A DNA stretch of 64,000 nt. Source: an uncultured Planctomycetaceae bacterium. Lineage in GTDB: Bacteria; Planctomycetota; Planctomycetia; Planctomycetales; Planctomycetaceae. Each line of letters opens with the position of its first letter. Position 1 is the stretch's first letter. The position numbers and the translations under genes are program-made. The notes under the pieces are model-generated. The model did not search any database and had not been told where the DNA came from. It saw nothing but the letters and a program-made list of their open reading frames with translations. Below, one piece after another: positions 53,935-63,184 of this stretch. The stretch spans positions 1 to 64,000 of the forward strand of contig CALSLT010000007.1 of the NCBI GenBank assembly GCA_943787265.1, given 5' to 3'.

Positions 53935-56900
53935 CTATTTTCGCTCTTGCAGGTACTCGACGAGATCCAGCAGTTGTTGTTTGGTCATCGTTCGTTCAAG
54001 TCCACTGGGCATGAACGAGTTGGTCAGCGGCTTACGAACTTCAATCTCGTCGGCCGGAATTTTATGCACTCCCTTCGTTGCAGTTCGAATCGTCATTGAG
54101 TCATCCGTTACTTCGACGACGAAACCACTCAGCACTTGCCCCTCAGACGTGACGATCATTTCGCCGTGGTATTTCTTATCGACGACCGCGTCCGGAGTGA
54201 GGATCGATTGCAGAATCTGTAGTTTTTTCAGGCGTGCTGAAACCTTTGATAAGTCTGGGCCAAAGTTCGTGCCCGCCCCGTCGACCTGATGGCATTGGAC
54301 GCAGGTTTTCTTGAACACGGAAAGGCCGGCGCTGGCATCACCCGTCAGCTTGACCAGTTCTTCGACCGGTGGCAGCGGACCTTCATGTTTCGATGCTGAA
54401 GTGTCGGCTGCAGGCTTGCCGGCAACCCCGTGAATCTTCAGGTCGACGATCGACCAGCGGTGATGCGAGTCCGATCCGGTTTGAACAATGCGGAAGAATT
54501 GCCCGTAAGTCGGTTCGAACGAAACAACGTTGATGGCGCCTTCGCCCTTACCAATCGCGACAGGCTTCCCCCAATCGTCGCCGTCGAGCGACGCCAGCAA
54601 TTGATACTCGCGCGGGTATCGGTCCGGCGTCGAGGATGTCAGCACGAACGATGTCACCGTGTGTGGTTCTGCCAGATCGACTTCGAACCACCGCCCCGGC
54701 GAGTTTGAGTTATCGCACGAGTCCGGCTTTCCATTGATCGCTCGCGCTGCCGATTCCGGTCCCCCGTTGCTGTCGACTTTCCATGTCGAGCGGTCAGCCA
54801 ACTCCGGCAGGTGATATCGCGACAGCTCGTTCAGCGACCACGCTCGATATCGACCATTGCTTGCCCGGCGAATCCTGGCGACATCCGCTGGCCGAATTAC
54901 CGATGCAAGGTTACCCCACTCCTGCCGGACGTAGCTCATGACCGAAGCGATCCACTCGTCGCCCTTTCGGTCCGATGGAGCCATCACTTCGCGGTAGTCT
55001 TTGCCATCAACCGGACCGGTCAGCCCGTGCAGAATGATCCGCCCCAGAACCTCTTTCTGACCGATCACTCGTAGAGAACCGGCCAGCGGCGGAGCTTTCG
55101 CTGGCTGCCCAGGAAGCTGAACTCCCTTGCCATCCTGCCCGTGGCAGTTGATGCATAGTTGCGAGTAAATCTGGTAGCCGTTCTCGACAAGCTTGACGGC
55201 TTCGTCATCAAGCGGTCGAACCGGAGCACTTTGCTGCTTCCAATTGGCGATGCCCAGATTCCAACGGCGTTGAGTGTTAATACGGAGCGAAGGGTCCTTA
55301 ACTGTTCGAAAGGCCGCACCGTTCAACATGCGTTTGATCATTGGCGTTTCAGTATCAAACAACGCGGTCATCGCCGACAAATAGACGACCTCGTTGGTGA
55401 TGTGTTTTGCGATCGTTCGATCGATCAGCGTGATGGCCTCGGGAGACAAATTCCAGCCGAGTGAAAGGATCAACTGCCGAGCGACGTTGGGGTCCTCGTC
55501 GTCAGCCAATTTGGGTAAAGCAGCCCACACTTCTGGATGCTTACTTGTGATCAACGGCTCGCTGATGCGGATGGCAGCTTCGCGAATTCTCCAATCATGA
55601 TCATCAAACGCGGCAATCAGCAGCTTCGCATCCACTGCCTGCAAACCGTCGAGCGGCCACAATGCGTGCAGACGAGCAAGCGGTTCTTTGTGTGACCTCG
55701 CCTGCTCAATCAGATCCGGTGCGACCGATGCCCGGTCGTCACGAAGCAGGATCAACTTCTGAGCGGTGTCTCGAACCCAGCCGTTTCTACTGGCAAGTTG
55801 CTTCACCAAATCAGCAGTTTCCATGTCGAGCAACTGGAGCGGCTTCGTCGGCTGGTAATCTTTGTGAACGACCCGGTAAACGCGGCCGTTCTGAATATTG
55901 AAGTTCAGACCCGTTCGTCGCATGAAGGCCTTCGCGGAATCGTTGACCCACGGAGCGTCCTGAATCATCCCCCGGTACATATCGACGACGTAGAGACACC
56001 CGTCTGGGCCGCTGTGAGTGCTAACTGGCCGGAAGTTGATGTCGTCTGAAACGATGAATTCTCGTTTCTGTTTCTCGTAAGCGTTGTTGACGACGATCTT
56101 CCCGTCGCGGCGTTCAATTTTCGCTCGCCGCACGACATGTCCTGTCGGATCGCAAATGAAATAGTCACCCCGCACGTCTGCCGGAAATGAGTCGCCGCGG
56201 TAGACACTTCCGCCAGTTGCCGAAGTGAAGCTGCCGTAAGCGTGGTCCTCGCCGCGATCACCCAGTTCGCAGGTCGAATGCATCGTCAGAAAGTCCGGGC
56301 TGTAATCAGCGCCGATATTCGGCTTCCGCCAGCGCCCCTTTGCTTTCGACGCGATCTGAGTCCAGTAAATGGGATGCTGCTGGAAACTTTTGACAGGTTC
56401 GCTGTTGGCGTTGAAGTAGAGCCTGCCCGTGTCGTCCTGATCGAGCCCCCATTGATTCCAGTCGAACTCAATCTTGTCGACCTGAAACTCGCCACCGACA
56501 AATCGAAATCGTTCACGGCCGCGACTGAGGTAGATCCAGTTGTCGATCGCCCAGAACAGGCCGCTGTCCTGGTGTTCGACGCTGCGTGACGAATCGATCT
56601 TGCGGCTACCCTCATAGATGAGCTTCTTCTCGTCAGCCACTCCGTCGCCATCAGTATCGCGATAGGTGTAAATGTCCGTGGTATCGGTTTCGACGACGGC
56701 CAGGCGATCATCCAGCGGCAGCATCATTCGAGGCAGATTCAAGCTGTCGATAAAGACTGTATGACGATCCAGCTTGCCGTCGCCGGTCGTGTCTTCGTGA
56801 CGCGAGATGCGTCCGTTCTTCAAATTCTTCGTCCCTGTGCCATATTCATCCTGCATGTAGCTACGCATTTCCGCGACAAACATCCGCCCGTTGCCGTCCC

Positions 56901-58137
56901 ATGCCGCAAGCACCGGTTCACGAATCACGGGCTCGGCCAGGACGAGCTCCAGCTCAAAACCGTCGGGCAATTGGATCGACGAAATCGACTCCGTGGGTGT
57001 CAGCAGCGAGTACGGATTTCGCGATTTCTTCAACACGACCCGTTCCTTTGCGTTCTCAATCGCCTGCGGCGCAAACGGCAACGTTTTCCCATCGGCAGAC
57101 CAGTGCATCTTTTCCGGATGAACAATCGACACTTCATCCACCAGTGGAAACTCATCTGGCACATCGATCGTCACGTCGCGGCCAGCAGCCCATTGGCAGC
57201 TTCGTGCCAGCACCGTCTGAAAGCCGACGCAGTGCAGCGAGTGCCTCATCGTCGGACCATCTCCGCCGACCCAGTAATGGCCCATCGTGTTAGTGACGAC
57301 TCGGCCCTTGCCAAAATGCGTTGCCCAGACCACTGGTTCATGCAGGCCCGTGCCGCGCTGCTTCGCGTCGGAGAAAGCGGTCGCCAGCACCTCGACACCT
57401 TTGGCCGGGCCTCGCATCGCGTGGTAGAGCTCGTCTTTGCCATGCATCCACTCGACCGGCAGACCCTTCATGATGGGATGCTCGATGCTACGAGTTGTGA
57501 CGACGAAAGGATGCTTCGAACCGTGTCCGGAATTTTGACCGTCACCGACCGGTTGTCGTAGTGTCTCGTCGGTCACCGGATCAATGGCAACGCGAATTCC
57601 CTGATGAGTTTTTCGCCAGCCAAGCCCGAGCATCTGGTTGAACTCGTCCCAGTCCGGAAAACAATTATTGGCAGCATGCAGGACGATGACTCCGCCACCG
57701 TTTCGTACAAAGTCAACGAAGTCGTCCTTCACGGCGGTTGGCCATTCCGGGCCGTTGTAGTTGTCCACAACGACGTCGTAGTCTGCAAACTTCGGACGCC
57801 ATTGATCCCACTCTCTGACGATTGAAGCCTCGTACTTCTTCTCTTCTGCCCGCCAGGTGGCAACTGCCGAGTCGTACTCAGCCTGCTGCTCGGCAGTCGG
57901 ATTCCGTGGTCGAGCCGGGTACGGCTTCGGATATCGAATGGGTGATGTGGACACGTCGACCGTGCTGCACACGCCGGTTTGAAACAGCGTCTGCCGGATA
58001 GATGTGGTCGTGCCTTCCCACGCGTGATTGTTCCGGCCATCGATGATGAGGACCCGGATCGGCTGGTCGCTGCCAAAGGCGGTAACAGTCGATTGGCTGA
58101 GAGCAACACAAAACAGGAAGCAGAAACATCGATTCAT
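53935..58137 (-). CDS. Exported ThuA / PVC-type dehydrogenase / dual cytochrome c / discoidin multidomain protein
   Basis: From ATG 58137 the product is 1400 residues with signal peptide MNRCFCFLFCVALSQSTVTA; a TTG start 24 nt upstream is possible but spoils the signal. Domains in order: ThuA (trehalose-utilisation, class-I-glutaminase-like) about 26-315; PVC-type membrane-bound dehydrogenase propeller about 385-770, with calcium-like D-T-D-G-D-G-V-A-D; HEAT-like helices about 775-950; a cytochrome c domain with C-I-N-C-H near 994; an F5/8 C (discoidin) domain about 1130-1235; and a second haem site, C-V-Q-C-H near 1278, in the Planctomycetes-specific C-terminal haem domain. It probably oxidises a sugar or related compound outside the cytoplasm and passes electrons to its own haems (inference from the domain families). 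It follows the amidohydrolase by 66 bp. Confidence 0.9.
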   Translation of the reverse strand: MNRCFCFLFCVALSQSTVTAFGSDQPIRVLIIDGRNNHAWEGTTTSIRQTLFQTGVCSTVDVSTSPIRYPKPYPARPRNPTAEQQAEYDSAVATWRAEEKKYEASIVREWDQWRPKFADYDVVVDNYNGPEWPTAVKDDFVDFVRNGGGVIVLHAANNCFPDWDEFNQMLGLGWRKTHQGIRVAIDPVTDETLRQPVGDGQNSGHGSKHPFVVTTRSIEHPIMKGLPVEWMHGKDELYHAMRGPAKGVEVLATAFSDAKQRGTGLHEPVVWATHFGKGRVVTNTMGHYWVGGDGPTMRHSLHCVGFQTVLARSCQWAAGRDVTIDVPDEFPLVDEVSIVHPEKMHWSADGKTLPFAPQAIENAKERVVLKKSRNPYSLLTPTESISSIQLPDGFELELVLAEPVIREPVLAAWDGNGRMFVAEMRSYMQDEYGTGTKNLKNGRISRHEDTTGDGKLDRHTVFIDSLNLPRMMLPLDDRLAVVETDTTDIYTYRDTDGDGVADEKKLIYEGSRKIDSSRSVEHQDSGLFWAIDNWIYLSRGRERFRFVGGEFQVDKIEFDWNQWGLDQDDTGRLYFNANSEPVKSFQQHPIYWTQIASKAKGRWRKPNIGADYSPDFLTMHSTCELGDRGEDHAYGSFTSATGGSVYRGDSFPADVRGDYFICDPTGHVVRRAKIERRDGKIVVNNAYEKQKREFIVSDDINFRPVSTHSGPDGCLYVVDMYRGMIQDAPWVNDSAKAFMRRTGLNFNIQNGRVYRVVHKDYQPTKPLQLLDMETADLVKQLASRNGWVRDTAQKLILLRDDRASVAPDLIEQARSHKEPLARLHALWPLDGLQAVDAKLLIAAFDDHDWRIREAAIRISEPLITSKHPEVWAALPKLADDEDPNVARQLILSLGWNLSPEAITLIDRTIAKHITNEVVYLSAMTALFDTETPMIKRMLNGAAFRTVKDPSLRINTQRRWNLGIANWKQQSAPVRPLDDEAVKLVENGYQIYSQLCINCHGQDGKGVQLPGQPAKAPPLAGSLRVIGQKEVLGRIILHGLTGPVDGKDYREVMAPSDRKGDEWIASVMSYVRQEWGNLASVIRPADVARIRRASNGRYRAWSLNELSRYHLPELADRSTWKVDSNGGPESAARAINGKPDSCDNSNSPGRWFEVDLAEPHTVTSFVLTSSTPDRYPREYQLLASLDGDDWGKPVAIGKGEGAINVVSFEPTYGQFFRIVQTGSDSHHRWSIVDLKIHGVAGKPAADTSASKHEGPLPPVEELVKLTGDASAGLSVFKKTCVQCHQVDGAGTNFGPDLSKVSARLKKLQILQSILTPDAVVDKKYHGEMIVTSEGQVLSGFVVEVTDDSMTIRTATKGVHKIPADEIEVRKPLTNSFMPSGLERTMTKQQLLDLVEYLQERK

Positions 58138-58203
58138 TGAGCAGCAATTCCGTAGCGACAACTTCAGACAGAGCGGGAAGATCGATGCAGCAAGGGCCGA
58201 GGA

Positions 58204-59469
58204 TTATCCGGCGACGGTGCCAGCTTTGGAAACTCCGCCTTGCATCACCGTGATGAACCGGCTGCGGTCCTGCAGGATTGATAGATCAGCCACGACGTCC
58301 CCATCAACCACCAGAACGTCCGCCAGCTTGCCGGCTTTCAGTGTGCCGATTTCGTCGCTTCGTCCGAGTATCTCAGAACCCGTTTTCGTGGCGCACGTAA
58401 TGACTTCGAGCGGTTTCAAACCGACGTACTTCACGAAGAAGTCGAGTTCCTTTGCGTAGTCGCCGTGAGGATTCCAGGCAAATCCATAATCGCCGCCCAT
58501 GCCGAGTCGACCGCCGGCCGCAAGAATTCGACGAGCACTTTCGGCTCCGCCTTCCAACGTTTCCTGGTGACCATCGATCACCGCCTGCGACATGCCGAAT
58601 TCCGGACCGCGATCGATGCTCATCTGTTCGAAGTACAAAGCCGGAACAACGGGAACGTCGCGTTCGAGCAACAGTTCCAGTGTTTCGTCGTCAATAAACG
58701 TGCCATGTTCGAGTGCGTCGTAGCCGGCCAGCAAAGCATTTTTGATCCCTTCGGTGGCTCGGCAATGCCCGGTGACTTTCAGCTTATGATTGTGAGCGGT
58801 CTGAACGACCGCGTGCATTTCTTCAAAAGTCATGCACAGCGTGTGATGATCGTTCGTGTCCGCGGCTGCAGCGTCACCAGTTGGGTAAGTCTTCACCCAT
58901 TCCACCCCGTCTTTCACCAGCTTGCGAACGGCAGCGCAAGCTTCGTCAGGGCCGTTGACCAGCAGAATCAATCCTTCCATGCCGATCTTGCGGAACTCGG
59001 GATTCCAGTCCATCAGCCCGCCGGCTCCGCAAATCTCCCGGCCGCTGGCCGCCATCCGTGGCCCTGGTACCAGATCATTCTCGATCGCCTGCTTCAACCA
59101 GAAGTCGATGTTAAACAGACTGCCGCCGCTACGAGCCGACGTGTAGCCACACTCCAGAGCAAGCTTCGCATTACACGCCGCCAGAATCGTGACGTACTCA
59201 ACCGGGTACTTGATATCTAGATCTTCCAAAGCCGCGACATTGAAATACGTCGGATGAAAATGAGCCTCGATCAACCCCGGCATGATCGTCCCACCGTTGG
59301 CATCAATCACCTGCGCATCCGGCGGAACGACCGGAGCCTCGGCAGCGGAACCGGCGTACGTGATCAACCCATCCTCGACGAGCAGCACGCCATCCGAAAT
59401 CGGATCCGCCCCCGTTCCATCAACAAGTTCACCGTTTCGAATGACAGTTTTTCCAGTTGCGGTCTTCAT
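58204..59469 (-). CDS. Amidohydrolase-family metal-dependent hydrolase (imidazolonepropionase/prolidase-like)
   Basis: This 421-residue protein has the TIM-barrel amidohydrolase signature in full: H70-x-H72 (E-A-H-F-H-P), metal-bridging K193 (E-W-V-K-T-Y), H235 (V-T-G-H), H255 (A-L-E-H-G) and D327 (G-M-G-G-D). The small N- and C-terminal beta-sandwich parts are present (VIRNGELVDGTG, GKLADVLVVDGD). No signal peptide, so it is cytoplasmic. The closest family style is the imidazolonepropionase-related hydrolases that cleave cyclic or peptide-like amides; the substrate cannot be assigned. It is first of three minus-strand genes ending at 51398, with short gaps that suggest an operon. The ATG at 59469 lies just after the 318-bp intergenic region that holds the 69-nt inverted repeat. 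Confidence 0.9.
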   Translation of the reverse strand: MKTATGKTVIRNGELVDGTGADPISDGVLLVEDGLITYAGSAAEAPVVPPDAQVIDANGGTIMPGLIEAHFHPTYFNVAALEDLDIKYPVEYVTILAACNAKLALECGYTSARSGGSLFNIDFWLKQAIENDLVPGPRMAASGREICGAGGLMDWNPEFRKIGMEGLILLVNGPDEACAAVRKLVKDGVEWVKTYPTGDAAAADTNDHHTLCMTFEEMHAVVQTAHNHKLKVTGHCRATEGIKNALLAGYDALEHGTFIDDETLELLLERDVPVVPALYFEQMSIDRGPEFGMSQAVIDGHQETLEGGAESARRILAAGGRLGMGGDYGFAWNPHGDYAKELDFFVKYVGLKPLEVITCATKTGSEILGRSDEIGTLKAGKLADVLVVDGDVVADLSILQDRSRFITVMQGGVSKAGTVAG

Positions 59470-59787
59470 GCTGCATCTTCTTAATGATGATGATTGGATT
59501 GCGCCTGAACTTGGAAGCTGCCACCGGCAAGCTCAGAGCAGACGTTCGAAGTACCCTGCAAAGTAATTGAACCACGGAAGACACGGAATGGCACGGAAGA
59601 GAACTATCTTTTTCCGTGCCATTCCGTGTCTTCCGTGGTCCCCATAAGTCTGTTGCGTCTTGTCGACCTGCCGGGCGAACAAACAACGATTCAACGGCAA
59701 ACGCCATTCCCTGATGGTTTGACCGCGTGGCTTCGCGGCGAAACACTGAGTCGTTATTGCCGTTTTCGCTACTGATGGAGTCGCTCG
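59470..59787. other. Divergent intergenic region between amidohydrolase and PVC dehydrogenase genes
   Basis: 318 bp without a gene, containing both divergent promoters and the 28-bp-arm inverted repeat at 59571-59639. No promoter boxes could be fixed. TGGAG, 8 nt before the ATG at 59788, is a plausible ribosome site for the plus-strand gene. Confidence 0.6.
59571..59639. repeat. 69-nt perfect inverted repeat built of CACGGAA units (possible MITE)
   Basis: Two 28-nt arms (59571-59598 and 59612-59639) are exactly complementary around a 13-nt loop. Each arm holds three ACGGAA units about 9-10 nt apart. Perfect arms of this length in an intergenic site point to a young, probably dispersed element. 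I recall similar ACGGAA-rich palindromes in other environmental bacterial genomes, but cannot search for them here. It would form a very stable hairpin in transcripts from either strand. Confidence 0.85.
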
Positions 59788-62700
59788 ATGCGTTCTCGAA
59801 ATTACGCTCTCAAACTGGCAGCCACTTTCTGCGTCCTCGCCTGTTTCAACGCGACGGCCACGGCTCAGGAAGTTCTGCCAGACGGTTCAAAGGCAGCGGA
59901 ACTCGCGATCTCGGCATTCAAAATCCCGAACGGGATGAAAATGGAAGTCTTCGCGGCCGAACCACAAGTCGCCAGTCCGGTTGCTATTTGCATCGACGAG
60001 AAAGGTCGAGTCTACGCTGCCGAAGAATACCGCTTTAACCGAGGCACGCCGGAAAATAGAACGCAGGACTTCTTCCTCGAAGATGACCTGCAGATTGATT
60101 CGCTGGAAGATCGCCTGGCTCTCTACAAAAAGTTTGAAGACCGGTTCGAAGGCGGGATGGACTGGTTCACGAAGGTCAGCGATCAGGTGCGAATCCTGGA
60201 AGATCGTGACGGCGATGGCCGAGCCGATTTCTCAAAGATCTTTGCCGGCGGTTTCAACGAGCCGCTCGACGGACTGGCCGCCGGATTGATCGCCCGCGAC
60301 GGCGACGTGTACCTGACCAACATCCCGCATCTATGGCTACTGCGAGACACTGACGGCGACGGCGAGGCTGACATTCGAAAATCGCTGCACCGAGGCTTCG
60401 GAGTGAATTGCGGGTTCCTCGGCCACGATCTGCACGGTCTCGTCTGGGGGCCCGACGGTCGGCTGTATTTCTCTGTTGGGGATCGCGGCTTCAACCTCAA
60501 GACTCCGGAAGGTCGGCATTTGTACGGACCTCGGCGCGGCGCGGTGTTTCGGTGCGAAGCGGACGGCTCCGATCTACAGGTCGTCCATGTCGGCCTGCGA
60601 AATCCGCAGGAACTGGCGTTCGACGAGTTCGGCAATCTCTTCGCGGCGGACAACAACTGTGACAAAGGAGACCTTTCGCGACTCGTCTACGTCGTTGAAG
60701 GCGGCGACTCCGGCTGGAACATGGCGTACCAGACGATTCCCGAACCCTATCAAACTGGTCCGTGGCACGCCGAGAAAATGTGGCATGTCAACGCGTCCGA
60801 CCAGCCGGCATGGATCATCCCGCCGGTGGGTGCTTTGGGAGCTGGCCCGTCCGGATTCTCGTACTACCCAGGCACCGGTTTGAGCGACCGCTACCACGGT
60901 CACTTTTTCCTGTGTAACTACACGGGCAACGGCGGTATTGAGTCGTTCGCTGTTGCACCCCAAGGTGCGGCGTTCAAGATTGTCGATGAGCATGACTTTC
61001 TGAAACCGATCAAAGCGACCGATGTCGACTTCGGCTACGACGGCAAAATGTACGTCGCAGATTTTGTGAACCTCGATTGGAGCGGCAAGAGCCTCGGCGG
61101 ACGAATCTACACGCTGTTCGATCCGGCTCGCGTTGCCGGCTCTGCAGCGACGGACGTTCGCACACGATTCGCGAAAGGCTTCAAAGGTCTGTCTGACAAC
61201 GAACTGATCCTTGGCCTGCAACATCACGACATGCGAGTCCGGCAGCGTAGTCAGTTCGAACTGGCCGGCCGGGATTCAGACGCGGCCCTTACCGCGTTCA
61301 TGATGTCGACCGTTGCAATCTGGAAAGCAGGCAGGATTAATCGTCCAGTACAATTTTCGCGGCTGCACGCCATCTGGGCAATCGGCCAGAGGCTTCGTCG
61401 CGGGGCCAGCAAACAACTTCTGCCGTTACTTCGCGGCCTCCTAGTCAACGATCCTGATTTAGAAATCCGTTGTCAGGTCGCAAAAATCCTGGGCGAGGTT
61501 CACGACCAGCCTGCCACACCGTGGCTGATCGAGTCGTTGAAACACGACTCCGCGCGGCTGCGTTTCTTCGCTGCAGAAGCCCTGGGTCGAATTGGCGATC
61601 CGGCGGCGGTCGATCCGCTCTTCGACATGCTTGAAAGAAACGCCGACTCGGATGTGTACGTCAGGCACGCCGGTGTCATCGCACTGGCTTCCGTCGCTGA
61701 CGTTCCGACGTTGCTGAGCCGCGTGAATGTAAAGTCGGACGCGGTTCGACTCGCCGCTCTGCTGGCACTTCGGCGGACGGCTCCACAAAACCTCACTCAG
61801 TTTTTCCTCGACCCAAACCTGAGCATCGTCACCGAGGCTACGCGAGGTATCAATGACCTGCACATTGACAACCAGATGCCGGTTCTGGCACGTTTTGCAG
61901 CCAGAGTTCAAGGCTCTGAGGAACCAATGCCTGACGCCTTAATTCGACGAGTCATCAACGCGAACTTCCGCCTGGGTGCGGCATCAAACGCACGAGCCGT
62001 TGTCGAATTGGCCGCAAATGGGAACCTGAACACAGCAATGCGAGCCGAGGCGGTTTCGTGCCTCGCTGATTGGAATTCTCCGGGCAAGCGGGATCGAGTG
62101 ACCGGCTACTGGCGACCAGTTGCCCCTCGCCCGGCGGATGCAATCCAGAAGGTAATTGCAGGATCGACCGCAGCATTACTCAGCTCGGCGGACGGTACGT
62201 TGCTACCGTCTGTCCTCGCCCTGGTCGGCAAGTACGACATTCAGGTCAACGATGGCGACCTTGCGAATTGGGCAGTCGATCAGAGCCGGACGACGGAAAC
62301 TCGCGCGGCCGTTCTGGAACTTCTGGCTAAGCGAAAGGCAGAGCAGACGCCGGGTCTGATCCGGGATTTCCTTTCGTCGAAACACTCGACACTTCGGACT
62401 ACTGCCAGGCAATTGCTCGCAAAGAGCGACCCGGCTGCCGCCGTGAAGTCGGTCGCGAAGGCTGTCCGTAATGACGGTTCAACCGTTTCTGAACTGCAGG
62501 CTTGCGTGAAGCTGCTGAGCGAAATGGCTCGCCCGGATTCGGATAAGCTACTGGCATCTTCACTGGCTGATTTGGTCGCTCGCCCGAAGTCCGTAGGCGG
62601 AATATGGAGTCACATCAACGACCTCGAACTGGACATTGTCGAGGCGGCATCAAAACGCAACACCGGAGGTATTGCGGAATTGTTGAGTTCCTATCGGGAA

Positions 62701-63180
62701 ATCCAAAAGCAGGCTTCGGCCGATGATCCGCTTGCGGTTTTCAAACCGGCATTACGAGGCGGCAACGCCTTAAATGGCCGGTCCATTTTCAGTGGGCACC
62801 GGAAAGCTCAATGCTTGAGATGCCACAAGGTCGACGGCCTTGGCGGAGATGCCGGACCCGACCTGTCCAAAGTCGCTGAACGCTCGAAGGGCGACCGTCG
62901 GTTTCTGCTCGAATCGCTGATCAACCCGCACGCGAAACTGGCCCAAGGCTACGGCACCGTGACCGTCGTGCTTGAAGACGGAAAAGTCATCAGCGGGACA
63001 GTGGTTTCGGAATCTGAAACCACTCTGGTTCTACGCACCTCAGACGGAAAAACTCGCGACATTCAACTTTCCAAAATCGAACAGCGAGTCAAACCGAAAT
63101 CACCCATGCCTCCGGTCGGCACCGTCCTGACGCTTCGGGAACTGCGAGACGTCGTCGAGTATCTGAGCACGCTGCGTTAG
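59788..63180 (+). CDS. Exported PVC-type membrane-bound dehydrogenase with HEAT repeats and C-terminal haem site
   Basis: 1130 residues with a signal peptide (MRSRNYALKLAATFCVLACF, cut near A-T-A/Q). Residues ~45-480 are the PVC-type dehydrogenase propeller, with PNGMKMEVFAAEPQVASPVA at its start and EF-hand-like D-R-D-G-D-G-R-A-D and D-T-D-G-D-G-E-A-D loops. Helical HEAT repeats fill ~490-930 (A-A-E-A-L-G-R-I-G-D-P-A-A-V-type units). The C-terminal Planctomycetes haem-binding domain has C1010-L-R-C-H followed by G-P-D-L-S-K-V, then the usual G-x-V-x-x-E-[ST] strand pairs. It resembles the ThuA fusion on the other side of the intergenic region but has no ThuA or discoidin domain. A periplasmic oxidoreductase of unknown substrate. 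TGGAG sits 8 nt before the ATG. Confidence 0.9.
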   Translation: MRSRNYALKLAATFCVLACFNATATAQEVLPDGSKAAELAISAFKIPNGMKMEVFAAEPQVASPVAICIDEKGRVYAAEEYRFNRGTPENRTQDFFLEDDLQIDSLEDRLALYKKFEDRFEGGMDWFTKVSDQVRILEDRDGDGRADFSKIFAGGFNEPLDGLAAGLIARDGDVYLTNIPHLWLLRDTDGDGEADIRKSLHRGFGVNCGFLGHDLHGLVWGPDGRLYFSVGDRGFNLKTPEGRHLYGPRRGAVFRCEADGSDLQVVHVGLRNPQELAFDEFGNLFAADNNCDKGDLSRLVYVVEGGDSGWNMAYQTIPEPYQTGPWHAEKMWHVNASDQPAWIIPPVGALGAGPSGFSYYPGTGLSDRYHGHFFLCNYTGNGGIESFAVAPQGAAFKIVDEHDFLKPIKATDVDFGYDGKMYVADFVNLDWSGKSLGGRIYTLFDPARVAGSAATDVRTRFAKGFKGLSDNELILGLQHHDMRVRQRSQFELAGRDSDAALTAFMMSTVAIWKAGRINRPVQFSRLHAIWAIGQRLRRGASKQLLPLLRGLLVNDPDLEIRCQVAKILGEVHDQPATPWLIESLKHDSARLRFFAAEALGRIGDPAAVDPLFDMLERNADSDVYVRHAGVIALASVADVPTLLSRVNVKSDAVRLAALLALRRTAPQNLTQFFLDPNLSIVTEATRGINDLHIDNQMPVLARFAARVQGSEEPMPDALIRRVINANFRLGAASNARAVVELAANGNLNTAMRAEAVSCLADWNSPGKRDRVTGYWRPVAPRPADAIQKVIAGSTAALLSSADGTLLPSVLALVGKYDIQVNDGDLANWAVDQSRTTETRAAVLELLAKRKAEQTPGLIRDFLSSKHSTLRTTARQLLAKSDPAAAVKSVAKAVRNDGSTVSELQACVKLLSEMARPDSDKLLASSLADLVARPKSVGGIWSHINDLELDIVEAASKRNTGGIAELLSSYREIQKQASADDPLAVFKPALRGGNALNGRSIFSGHRKAQCLRCHKVDGLGGDAGPDLSKVAERSKGDRRFLLESLINPHAKLAQGYGTVTVVLEDGKVISGTVVSESETTLVLRTSDGKTRDIQLSKIEQRVKPKSPMPPVGTVLTLRELRDVVEYLSTLR

Positions 63181-63184
63181 CCGG

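Noticed and set aside
58138..58161. TTG start for the ThuA fusion
   Set aside because: ATG at 58137 gives a normal signal peptide; the 8 extra residues weaken it.
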